Positions 46,598 to 57,279 of a stretch of DNA of 60,337 nt are shown piece by piece. The stretch spans positions 1-60,337 of the forward strand of contig AP026177.1 in NCBI GenBank assembly GCA_030295235.1, read 5' to 3'. The notes below the pieces were generated by a model. The model was given only the letters and a program-made list of their open reading frames with translations. It ran no database searches and was not told the origin of the DNA. The stretch is from Fistulifera solaris (lineage: Eukaryota; Bacillariophyta; Bacillariophyceae; Naviculales; Stauroneidaceae). Both the position numbers and the translations under genes were made by a program. Position 1 is the stretch's first letter, and each line of letters starts with the position of its first letter.

Positions 46598-47394
46598 ATG
46601 CATCGCTGCTTGCCTTTGCTACAAACAGTAGCGCGTCCACTGCGACGCACCATATCCACAACGCCACCGCGCTTTGACAAAGAAGCATCAAAGTGCCCAG
46701 CATGGGTGATTCCATCACGGAGGTACGATTCATTGTTGCTATTTATTGCTTTATACTTCATCTCAGATACAATAAAAACTTCTCACACTTCCTTTGGGAA
46801 CGATTGTCGAATGGACGGCACAAGTCGGTCAGGCGGTTCAGGCGAACGACGTCGTTGCCCTCGTAGAGACCGATAAAGTGACCGTCGAAATTAAATCCGA
46901 GATCAGTGGCGTTATTACCAAACAATTTGGTGCCATGTAAGTGCAAAGGGATGCGGCAAATTTCACACGCGTCTGTTTGGCTACTTACGTTCTTTTCAGC
47001 GATGAAACGGTCGAAGTAGGTGCGAATTTGTACGAGATTGATACAGATGCCTCCGCATCCGTATCGACGGAAGACATTCCCAAAGTAGAGTCGAAAGCGA
47101 CGAATGAAAGCAGCACTCCAGTGGCGCCCAGTGCGTCGGCTCTTCCGCTAAAAGCACCGACAGCGAAGCCTACCTCACGTACGCCCTCGATTCACTTTTG
47201 GGAAAGGAAGGATGGGCTACTCGACTCAGTGGTGGATCTAAACCAAGTCCAACGCCTCAACTCGTTTACATACCGCCCACGTATGGGCGACCCAAATTAC
47301 GCAGGAAGAGATCGATGCATTGATTACGGGAGGTGCCGACTTAGCGCCGTCTGTGTTGGACTATTCCAGCGGGGCCAAGTTCCGGTCGTTTTGA
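46598..47394 (+). CDS. Mitochondrial lipoyl-domain protein with KGD4/YMR31-like C-terminus
   Basis: The ATG is at 46598. The first 25 residues (MHRCLPLLQTVARPLRRTIS) look like a mitochondrial presequence. The lipoyl domain reads VPSMGDSITE, GTIVEWTAQVGQAVQANDVV, ALVETDKVTVEIKSE (lipoylated Lys in DKV) and FGAIDETVEVGANLYEI. Introns: 46723-46796 (GTACGA donor) and 46937-46999 (GTAAGT...CAG). After a Ser/Ala/Pro linker comes TPSIHFLGKEGWATRLSGG and, at the end, PTYGRPKITQEEIDALITGG, stop 47392-47394. These two motifs match the two ends of KGD4 (yeast YMR31, human MRPS36), the adaptor that holds E3 in the 2-oxoglutarate dehydrogenase complex. There is no E2 acyltransferase domain. Frame shifts lie near 47199 (TTTT) and 47309. 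It may serve as an E3-recruiting lipoyl subunit (inference). Confidence 0.8.
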
Positions 47395-48222
47395 CAACAA
47401 AAATACTAGACTATAGCATTTTCGTCATGATAGTGTTACTGAGCAAACAATGACCGAGACACTCTTTGCAAAAGCATCGATCCGCCGTACGGTCATTCGC
47501 ATTTGGTTTTCGGGTAGGTGATAATATAGATAGCATTTGTCTAGAAATAGAATAATTGGTCTTCATGCCTTACTTTTAAATCATTGACGTGAAGTTTGTT
47601 TTGCTGCTGCAGTGATAAAACGTAATCCTGCGGTAAAGTATTAGCATTGTTGCGAGAAGTCGCTTAGTCGTTAGTCGTTAGTAGTTGCTGACTCGTGACT
47701 CGTGGTGAGCTCTAGAGCAATCACTAATCACAACTACTTCATAGTCTACACTAAGGGCATTCGGTACCCAAAATACAAAATAAGAACTTAGGACGTTTTT
47801 CAACGGAAAGCTGTTTGCTGTGTCTCGCTGAAGATCTTATAGCGCACCGTGTTCTCCAATTTCAACGTACTTTCGAGCTTATACTACTACTTTCCCTCCT
47901 ATATATTGTTGATCAGCTCTTTAAATACCGCTATCTTGGCGACACGATGATAGTGAAGTGTTGTTATCATGTTCCTATGTATCGTAAACGTTGCTTAGCA
48001 ACCTTGCGCCGAATGTCGCTCAACCGCTGCATCCTCACATTTTCATCGATCGCAGGGCAGGATCGCTGCTCTCGCAAGATTTTGAATTGTCAAGGAGGTG
48101 CACAGCGGATGCGCCTTGTCTGATGGCACAATCTTTTGTTGACCGTCCTCATTGGCTGAAAGGATCTTGGTAACAACGACAAGTTGTCACAAGAGCGATA
48201 ACAATCAAGCTTCAGTTGGTTC
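47395..48222. other. Intergenic, no supported gene
   Basis: About 830 bp. It includes the direct repeats GTCGTTAGTCGTTAGTAGTT and CTGACTCGTGACTCGTGG near 47665-47705. The plus frame 47815-48123 (102 codons) is not recognised. Confidence 0.45.
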
Positions 48223-51014
48223 ATGAGTGCACCGAAGGTTGTCAACAATGCCCCGGACCATGAGGTCAAGGCTCACAAAATGAAGCACGATCGACGCAAC
48301 AGCGGGGTGATATCAACAGGTTCCAGCGATAGTCGTTACAGTGGACACGGCCCTCCGCCATCGGCATACCACCCTTACTATCATCATTATCAGCATCACC
48401 AATACCCGCACTTTTACCACCAATCCCCACCCCAGATATTCAAACGCGCCATGGGGCACTTCCATTGCAGTCTGTGGTAACAACCTCTTTCAGTGCCGAG
48501 GAACGCGAAGCCGTACACGAACCTGGTGGCGTTGCTCATTCATCTCCGGAGATTCGAGTTGAGGCAGAAAAAGAGACGTGGAGCATCGCGAGGATTGGAG
48601 CACTCGGGGAGGCTACCATCATAGTCCCCGGTTCCTCTGCCGGCCCATTTTCACACCGTGCCTATTCTGGTCCACCCGCAGTATACTACCAACCTCCGCT
48701 CAAACGAAACTACTACCACCACAGTCGGCCAAGCGATGTCCGTCGTCCTTCTGTTCCGTCTGAGTTTAGTCCGCCGAAACGAACCAAGATCGATACAGCC
48801 TCGTCTAAGCACAAGGTCGTAACTCCTCGGCAATTTTGGCAACCAGAGGATATGCATACATACCACATGAGTCGCACAAGTTCGTATCCTCCAGCTCCGT
48901 GGCCCTATCAACAGCATTTGCATCCCTCTGCAAGTCCGTCGGCAAGTCCATCTTATTCAAGACCGGCCGCTATAAACCTTTCTCCTGGAAGCGAAAAGGA
49001 TCAGCCGCCTCGCTGGGTATCAATTGCAGCGCCTGCTCCGGGACCTTGGGTATCCCTCCTCAGGGACCTCCACCAGCACCGTGGAATCAGTCATTTGACT
49101 CAAGTGAGGCTTCTTCCCGGGTGCCCAAAGCAACTGAACAGGACCATCCAGAGAGTACCAAAGAGTCCAGTAGCCCTGCTTTGCGCAAGGACCTCGCCGA
49201 GCACGGGGTTTCTGGTAGTGAGAACGCAAAGATCAAAATGGAAAACGGTGAAATAATTCTCCTCTTGGCTCTTTCTCAAGACCGATCAGCGCTTAGTGAG
49301 ACTCTTTGTATCGTTCGGGAGGTAAGTTATATGTTACTAATGCGCCATGACGCTGATACGGAAAACTGACATAATTTGTTTCAGAATATTGAAATCTTTA
49401 CAGCAACTCAAGAGGATGTTGATGCTCCGGCACCAGGACGCAAGCACTCCGTTTCCGTGGGACAAGTCGGCTTAAGATGCATTCATTGTCGCCATACAAC
49501 AAAGGCGAGCGACCGCGTGAAGCGAGCAGTGTGCTATCCATCGTCGATCAAACGTATCTACCGAACGGTGATTGACATGAAGCTGGATCATTTTTCGCAA
49601 TGTAAATTTGTTCCGTTATCCCTACAGAGCCATCTCAACGAGCTAAAATCTGTTCATTCTCGGAGTGCGGGAACGACGATGCAGTATTTCATTCACGCGG
49701 CTCATATTCTCGGAATGGAAGATACTGAATCCGGGTTCGTTTTTCAGACAAAGAAGGCAGACTAACTGACCTTGTCACGGTATCCGCAAAACGTCAGCGT
49801 TGCCGAATTTTCCGTCGCTGCCTTCGCTCCGTAGAAATTCGAATGCCTCTGAAAGCTCTACTACAAGGTTTCAGCCAATTACCGCGAATAGTTTCGACTC
49901 AGCAAGTCAGAGCACGCTTTCAATCACCGCCCCGGACAAGTATTACAACGGCATGGTGAGCTTGGCTCTACCTGAAGACGCAGCATCATTGAGTCCATTG
50001 AGATGCTTCTTGAGAGAGCAAGTTTGCGCTTTCTCTGCTACGGAAGAAGATATTGCTGTACGAGCGCCAACGACTTTCTCCATCAGGGTTGGACAAGTAG
50101 GAATCGGATGTATTCACTGCGTTCGACAGGAGTCCAAACGACGATCCAATAGAGCTGTTTGTTTCCCTTTTTCTATCGGAAGGATCTATCAGTCGGTGGC
50201 TGATATTCAGCGATTTCATCTTGGTGAGTGCAAACAGATGCCGGCGGAAGTGAAAGAAAAATTTTGCAGCTACAAAATGCAAGCTCGAAAGGATCCAAGG
50301 GTTAGCGACTAGGCAATACTGGGTGACAGCGGCGAAGAAAATCGGACTGGTAGACACCGCTCAAGGATTACGTTTCGGGCGGGACCCGTCAAGATCTCAG
50401 TCCCCAAAGCCTTTTCGTTGGACATTCTAGCCCAGGCGGCTTTCAACATGACTACTGCTAGCAGGAGTTAGTCAAAGAAGGAGACAAAGAGAGTATCGCG
50501 GAATTCCTGTACGTTGTTATGGAGCAGCTACGGCCTTGTCCTTCACCGAAGCCGATCGTAATAAGCGTCGTTTAAAGGATGTTGGATGTATTGGAGTCGA
50601 GTGCAAGCATTGTGCTGGTCAAGTGGACGGAAGAAAGTTCTTTGGTCGAGCGTGAGTGCAGTCGAATCGAACTTCGTTTCCGTTCACACTCATATGTTGG
50701 AGTGTCCAATGATTCCGGCTGAGCTGAAAAACCGGTTGATCGAGCTCAAAGCACTGCGAAAGGAACAGACGTCAGCCTTAAAGAGTGGTTCTCAAAAGCT
50801 TTCTTCGCGAGGGTTTGGCGAACTGCATGATGAAGAAGACGACGATGCTGCCGAAGACGAACGTCTTGCGAACGAAATGATGTGCACAGACGAAGGCCGT
50901 GAACAATCGGATTATGACACAGCTCAAACGAATGACGAGAACGAGACTCGCGATGGCCCGGCTGATGCAGAAGTGCTTGAGGTGGCCAGCAGCATGAAAA
51001 TGGTTTCCGTATAG
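48223..51014 (+). CDS. Protein with three Cys/His (zinc-knuckle-like) modules
   Basis: The ATG is at 48223. The N-terminal 300 residues are low-complexity: His/Tyr/Pro-rich (YHPYYHHYQHHQYPHFYH), then Ser/Pro-rich. An intron (49322-49384, GTAAGT...CAG) precedes three copies of one module. Each has a VGQVG-type strand, a CxHC or CxxC pair, a hydrophobic Ile-Tyr helix and a His-x-x-x-Cys: GLRCIHCRH...IYRTVIDMKLDHFSQCKFVP; GIGCIHCVR...IYQSVADIQRFHLGECKQMP; GVECKHCAG...HTHMLECPMIP. Each is preceded by an F-x-A-T/E-x-D stretch (IEIFTATQEDVDA, VCAFSATEEDIAV). The end is acidic (DEEDDDAAEDE), stop 51012-51014. I recall many diatom proteins with this CIHC module and no known function. It probably binds zinc and could be nuclear (inference). 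Frame shifts lie near 48470, 49010, 49770, 50310 and 50580. Confidence 0.75.
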
Positions 51015-51207
51015 GCTGAATGGGGAAGGAAAAAGAAACAGTTGATTTATATTATTTACATTTACATACACTTAACAAGAAAACAATTATGAGAGCCACC
51101 GTTAATTTAATTACCTTAGATCGAACGACTACGATGAAGAATGCTGATAATATTTACATGGTAAATATATTGATACAATCCTCGATAAGAATAATGAGCA
51201 AAATCGA

Positions 51208-53028
51208 TTAAAGTTTATATTTCACATTCAGCTTTTGATCGTCGTCTTGGAAAATCCAGTGACCAATCTCCTTCGTCCAGCATTTGCCTGGCTGATCTAT
51301 GGATGAAAACCGGAGTTGACGTATCCCTACTACTCTCGCTGTTTCTTCTGATTGGTCGCGAAGAGCCTGAACGACCCTTTTGGTGAAACCAAGAGACGAC
51401 CGCTTGTCGTCGTCGGTAGTGGTCTCTAAAGGGAGAAGTGCAATGGCCATCCTGCTCATTGGTCGATAGTTTTCGTCGTCTGCATCATGTGACGAGCTCT
51501 GATAGAAATCCTCGCCGCCAATAGACGAAATGTCGTCGAATTTGTTACCCGTCAGAAATACACCTGGTAAACCTTCTACAATTTGAGGCAATTGTCCGTT
51601 CGTATGACAGAAAGTATCCGCTTCTCGATCGGTGTCATCCGCCAGTACGTCTCTATGGAAATAGTAAATGGGATCCGATAGTCTTCGCTGGTGAGTCGGA
51701 GCGGGTTGCGCATAGTGCAGCGGGTCCGAGGCATTGCGCTGAAAAAGTGTCAGAGTGCTAGGCCTCCGGATCCATTCGGTGTGCGGCATTTCCAACATTT
51801 CGGTAACCTTCTGCGAGTCAAACGCATGGCCACTTTTCGGTCTCGCCATGGGTACACCTCGCAAGCTGGAAGTTGCGTGTAACGCTGACGCTGTGGCAGC
51901 GAACAATCTCCTTCGTCCACCGTCCGGTTTAACACAAGCGGAGGCTCCGACGGATCATCAACATTCCCAAGATTTTCGTCGTAATTGTTCGGCAGCGAAT
52001 TAGCGCCTTGAATAACAGCCTGGAATAGAGAATCGTCGTCTTTCTTCGGTGTACCGCACCAGTGGCTCGAATCGTCGTCAGTTTCAGAGGCGCTGTCAGC
52101 GTTGAAGCTCGTCTCTGCAACATGCGTGCCCGGTCTTTGTTGTTCTTCTTCCCCACGAGTCTGCTGTTGCAGCAGACATTCTTCCACGCGCCGATTAAAG
52201 CGAGCTCGCGACCTCGAAACTCCCTCGAGCACGTACATTCGCTGACTTTGTCTTGCTTGAAAACTGCTTGTACAGCAATTGATTTTTGTAAAGGAGGAGC
52301 CGCTGATCTTGTAAACGTTCGTCGTGAAGAAGCTTGCACCGTGCTGTAAAGAGATGCATCGGCGCATGATTCTTGATCCGTAAAGAGTATCTTGCCGCTT
52401 CCCAGTTCTCCAACCAAGCACGAGCGCTTGTTAGTTGCATCGTAGCTTCTTGAATCAAGCTAGGACGACCTGCCTTTGTTTCCGTTCCTTCCGAGCTATC
52501 TTGCATTTCGTAAGTAGTGAATGTCCGTGCGGAATCATTCTCGACAGAAACGATGTTATTCTCGTCTCGCTCGAATATAACTTCCTGATAGTTGCCTTTT
52601 AGCGCACTCTTTGAGACGACATTGTTTCGCTTTTGAGCTTCGTACTAACTATGCTGCGATAGGAAGTCGTCCAGCGAGTGCGTTCTTCCATTTGAGAGCT
52701 TTGCTGAAGTATCGTCTGTCGTGCAGGAGCGTTTTGAATCAAAGGATGATTTGTTGAGCAAAGGATGCGGCTCATATACAGCGCGGTTGGAGCATTTGAT
52801 TCGGTTGAGCGAATCAAAAGCCATCGCTTCTTCCGAGAGGATCTTTGAATGTCAATTCCGCTCATGTTGCCGTTTGAATTGTTGTGTGACTGCTAGGAAT
52901 GCTCGTACGAGTTTAAACGAAATGTTTTCGTGTTTGAGGTGTTTTATGGTTGATGATGATGTAGAAAGAATGAATGACCCCGGCTTATGCGTCCACAAAG
53001 ATGAAAATAATGAAAATTGTCGGTCCAT
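51208..53028 (-). CDS. Hypothetical Ser/Asp-rich protein
   Basis: Not recognised. The likely ATG is at 53028 (MDRQFSLFSSLWTH), though an upstream exon is possible. Coding sequence can be followed through several shifts: EEAMAFDSLNRIKCSNRAVY, then NNVVSKSALKGNYQEVIFE, then a helical Arg/Leu-rich region (MQLTSARAWLENWEAARYSL, ARCKLLHDERLQDQRLLLYK), then SRARFNRRVEECLLQQQTR, an acidic middle (NADSASETDDDSSHWCG), and a C-terminal part that ends IGHWIFQDDDQKLNVKYKL with the stop at 51208. No membrane helix. A central coiled coil is likely. The repeated LSDP-x-Y-Y / SDPLHYAQP words are the only internal echoes. Nothing suggests an enzyme. Confidence 0.5.
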
Positions 53029-53838
53029 AGCCTCCACATCCAGAGCAGAAGCTGCGGCTCGTCGGTGTTTGACAGGTTGAGCAAACCGGTCACTGATTTC
53101 CACGGAGAACCCAAAGGAAGGCACAAAGCATCGGCGGGTCTGGTGGAAATTTCAAAAGCAGAATACGTTTTTACTAGGGAAGCTAGCTTATAGTAATTTG
53201 ATAGTAATTTTCTTCTTAGGCAAAAGACTATAACACAAAATGTGATCACTAACTAAATTATTCGAAAAGAATTACTTGGCTTTGCCGGGTTTCAAGAATG
53301 ACCAAAGGGCGCGTTTTCTCCTTTCAAATAAGTAGAGAACATTTTCTTCTTTTCATCTGTACTTACAAATCTCAGTAAAGAAAAAGTAAAAAGGTCAAAG
53401 TCCTTTTCATTTCGGACAATCTATTTCATACATTTGTGTATCAAGAATCCAGAAACACTTCTTTTCCGAGCGCCTAAAGCCTACGCCAGTTGAGCCACGC
53501 CCTACATTTCGAAGAAAGATCTCCACAATATACGGCATTCACAAAATTTCGATTACAGTAAGAACGCCCAATTGTTTTCAACGGAAAACGAACATTATTC
53601 ACGACTCACAGTCACAGAGGACGAACATAACACATAACATCGACGATGACCATGACCGAATAAGCTTGGTGCTTGATTGGTTTACGGTTTACGCTTCACG
53701 CATTGCACGCATGTAGTTCAATTTGCGCAAAGTTAGTGCGCAGATGGATCTCGGCGCGATTAAGTACATTTTAAGCTTATTTATAACTAGGAAGATTCAT
53801 TTTACTAGGCGATAAGAATTTTGCACAGCCCAGGTCAA
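53029..53838. other. Intergenic, no supported gene
   Basis: About 800 bp, AT-rich. A short block near 53474-53510 faintly resembles half of a tRNA but does not fold. Confidence 0.45.
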
Positions 53839-55445
53839 CTAGTTGCCAACTTGGCTGCACGCGAACGTCTGCCTCAGCCTATCAGCGTCACGGGACCTTA
53901 TTCGCGATAATGCCATCTCTTTGATGTGACTGCGCCCTAACAATTGTGGCGGGGAGATGTCAGATGAATTCGCGGTCCTGGTATAAGAAATCGGTGTTAC
54001 CGTGTCAATTCGTTGTTCGGATAACTTGTGATAGTCTCCAGCCAACATGGATGAAAGCCCTGCCGAGCTTCGGCTTGGAGGATCTGAACTACCTCCAGGT
54101 GAGCTCTTGTAAGCGTTTACCGTATCCTTTGTTTCCTCCGGAAAACTTCGATCCAACGCGTTTGCTTTCGTAAGGAATGCAGGTAATCGCGACAAAATGG
54201 AATTCAATCGGTTTGTTGTGTCGGTAGTCCTTGCCGGCGAAGAAGGTTTATCGAACCAATCTGAGTTCAGGCGACATCTTCATCGAACGGACACTGCATG
54301 AGCGATCGACTCGTTGGTGATATAGGAACTCTAGTAGCGACATCCCTCTTCGACTCTCTTCGCAAGTCTTCGTCACTTGGACATGTTCGTAGCACCTGAG
54401 TACTCGAAGCAGCAAATCACGAGCGTACGAAGCGTTCCCGGCAAGTGCTGTTGTTGCCTCTGATGCAGGTGGTGACTGTGGCATTTGATCGTCGTTTTAT
54501 TTTCTTGACTCGGCGCAGATAAATCGTCTTTGCTTTTTACACTAACGTAGCTGCCATCTCCTTCTACATTTTGATTTGTTTCGTGTTTGATACTAAATTG
54601 GATCCGCAGTAAAGTAAAAGTCAGGAGGAAGCGAAACCGCATTGCCAGATATTCCATAGAGGATGCGCCCGCACTGCGATTCGACGTGCGCATCGAGCGT
54701 TGCCGGCTTCTCATCAAAATTATCATATATTCTGATCTTTTGGATCGTTTCAAACACAGCATCATCGTCATCGCTCTCGTGCTCTTGTATTGAGTCACAT
54801 TTGTCTTCTTCAAAGAAAGCGATTCTGCTGTCGTTTCTCCATAATTGCTCGAAAGTGTTGTATTTGTCGGTTAGCATCTTCTAAATCAATCGATTGCGAA
54901 TCGTTATCGGAGTCATCTGAACTAATATATCGAAGTTCGTCGCCTTTTTCTTCGCTCCACGAGACAAGGATATTAGCGAGGAATCATCAAGTATCTGAAA
55001 AGCGAACGTCCTCGTGAATTGTTTCGTATCACCGTAACCTATCATTTCGGAATGAACCTCATTCGGAGAGTAAGTCGTATAGTCCTTACACAAAATATCC
55101 TTTATGTTTTGTTCTTTGAGTATTCATCGACTTGTCCGTCATTTCGATCAGCTGACTTCTTTCTACTTAGTATTTCATAAGGAGCGCGCAAATCGAGATC
55201 GGATGACTCTGACGAATGTTTGTTCATTTTGCGCGTCTTTGCGATAAATAAGAACTAAAGCAGTCATGCGCACGAAACTGAAAGCGTGATGGCGGCTGTT
55301 GTGAATCGAAATGGGGAGAAGAACAGTTGAGAAGGTCCATCGCTTCCGACCACTTTTGACTCATTTGATGAAGACCGTGATTCACGACTTCTTCTCCGCT
55401 ATTTCTAGCTCGGGATATCAGATCGGGACGGAAATACCGATCCAT
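53839..55445 (-). CDS. Hypothetical acidic protein
   Basis: Not recognised. The ATG is at 55445 (MDRYFRPDLISRARNSGEE). A shift near 55230 leads to MNKHSSESSDLDLRAPYEIL, then KDYTTYSPNEVHSEMIGYGD, then TFEQLWRNDSRIAFFEEDKC, with ESDDDDAVFETIQKIRIYDN and SLPPDFYFTADPI. Later segments are SYARDLLLRVLRCYEHVQVT and the final RLPAFLTKANALDRSFPEET, stop 53839. The YFRPDLI and PPDFYF words are distinctive but I cannot tie them to a family. There are at least five frame changes, similar in density to the recognised genes nearby, so this is probably a real gene with the same indel problem. Confidence 0.45.
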
Positions 55446-55791
55446 TGTGTTGCCTGAATTCGAGGCAGTAGTGCTGTACATATCTGAATTACAAATAGGA
55501 GAAAAGACACCTATCAAGCTTTGTCTTTGGCCTTCGTCTCATTTATGTTTTGTGCTCCGCGTCACACAAAACGGTCGCAGGAAAGTTTTCGGAAAATGGT
55601 CGAGCGCGCGCAGGCCGCGCAACGGAAATTCCATTGTCGGCCCTGAACAAAATTTGAAATTCAAACACTTCGTGCTAAGGCGGATTCAGAATTACTCCAT
55701 GCAAAGAATGCTAGAAAATCATTTTACAAAGCCCTAAACGGAGAATAGTTAGTTAAAGATCCCTTAAAACTCGACCAAGTGCTGTTTTGGG
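55446..55791. other. Intergenic, no supported gene
   Basis: About 350 bp between two minus-strand genes. It includes the GC-rich GAGCGCGCGCAGGCCGCGC near 55602, plausibly part of the promoter of the 53.8-55.4 kb gene. Confidence 0.4.
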
Positions 55792-57062
55792 CTAGTCGAC
55801 CTCGAATACTCTTTCGGTGATTGAAGCGATCGCGGAGGTTTTCTCCGAATGATGTTCGCCGTGGAAACCGAGTGTCTCTCTTGAACTCTGAGCAGGCAAA
55901 GCTGAATCTTCAATAAGAGCAACATGATTGTCCTGAAGCAAAAGTCTCAATACCAATATCTTGCACTTCATTGTAGTCGTTGGTCTGCAGTGAAATGGCT
56001 CTTAAAAACTCTTTCACATTAGCAATTTGCTGGTTGGCTTCTTGCAAAGTTTCCACTCATCGGCGAATGTGATTTCAGACTTATCTGATCTCGCTGGCGA
56101 TTTGACGCTCACGCTGGGGCTTATGCCAAACACCGGAAGCAGGAGTAATCACATTCCGGGTCGATAATTTCGTTGTATCGATATTCTTTCCTGCTTACAA
56201 TGTCACTGCCAGCACTGACAAATTCGAGTCCTTCTAGATTGTCGCTGTTTCGTCGCATATGAAGTGAGATCCCTGGCTGTTGAAATTGACGTCCAGGCGA
56301 TTCATCAATACGGGTAGCAGGATGCGATTGGTTGCATCTTCCGATCGAGCAGGCAGGCCTTTCTCTTCGGTAACTCACGAGATCGATAACTACCAAAGAC
56401 GTCGCGAATAAACTCAATGTGTTCCTCCGGTGTCACAACATTTGTCGCTGGCGGATCATAGTCGTTGATTCTTTGGTGCGGTGACATTTCTTTCTTTTTA
56501 TGCCACCGGTGGCGTCGTAAGCTGACGCTCGAATGAATCAAACTGAAGAGGTTTCGCGCTATGACGATGTTCGTGAATTTCATTTGCTTTCAGGAAGGGA
56601 AATAGATTGGCGGCGCTCTTGTTGCAGAGATGACGAAGAAGTTGATACTGTTCGTGGCGAAAGGAGGCGATTGTCACTTGGCACTCGACTTTCAAAACGC
56701 GGAAGGTCATTCCAGTTTGTCCTCGGTTGGTACAGCGCATTTGAGTAATTTTAAAGTGTATCCACGTTCGACGTTGCGTTTCGGCAAGTCCGTTTTGTTG
56801 GAAGAGCGATCGTCCGTCATGTTGCTTTTCGTAGACCTTGTCGAATGCATCGCACAATCGCACAACAAAGAAGACTCCAGCGGATAGTAACAAGATGCCT
56901 GAGATACTTTGCAATTTTATAATCGATAATGAGGTAAAAGAATATAGGTTGCTTTTATGAGGCGAAACATTCACGCTGACATTATCATCGTCGATGTGAA
57001 TTTTCTTCGTTTCATTTTCTTGTCCCCAATTTTTGTGAGCGGAAACGGGCAAGCGAAACCAT
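55792..57062 (-). CDS. Hypothetical single-pass membrane protein
   Basis: Not recognised. The ATG is at 57062, followed by a shifted LPVSAHKNWGQENETKKIHI. A membrane helix follows at ISGILLLSAGVFFVVRL, about 60 residues in, then a charged FDKVYEKQHDGRS. The middle has RTWIHFKITQMRCTNRGQTG, then a soluble part: NDYDPPATNVVTPEEHIEFI, RRERPACSIGRCNQ, NIIDPECDYSCF-type Cys residues, and a C-terminal helix (TLQEANQQIANVKEFLRAIS), ending RVFEVD with a TAG at 55792-55794. The single hydrophobic helix after a short charged head suggests a type II or signal-anchor protein. Frame changes lie near 56390, 56130, 56050 and 55930. Confidence 0.48.
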
Positions 57063-57279
57063 TCACGCGCGCAAAGCGACTATAGGCCAGACTGTTGTCC
57101 GTTTTGACGTGACTGATATTTAGTCACGGGTCACGTAATCCCCAAGTAGACCCTAGTCCACTCTTCAGATTTGATATTCTGTTAGTAGGTAAGAACAGTT
57201 TGTGAATGTTTATTATGTTACGAGACCAAAGGGGCGCCGATGAAAGGAGGTTGGCTTCATTCTGAAGCAATATTTGTCT

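Noticed and set aside
53474-53512. tRNA-like half (CCGAGCGCCTAAAGCCTACGCC ... GAGCC)
   Set aside because: No anticodon or T arm can be paired around it, and no B box (GGTTCGAxTCC) follows. Probably chance or an old fragment.
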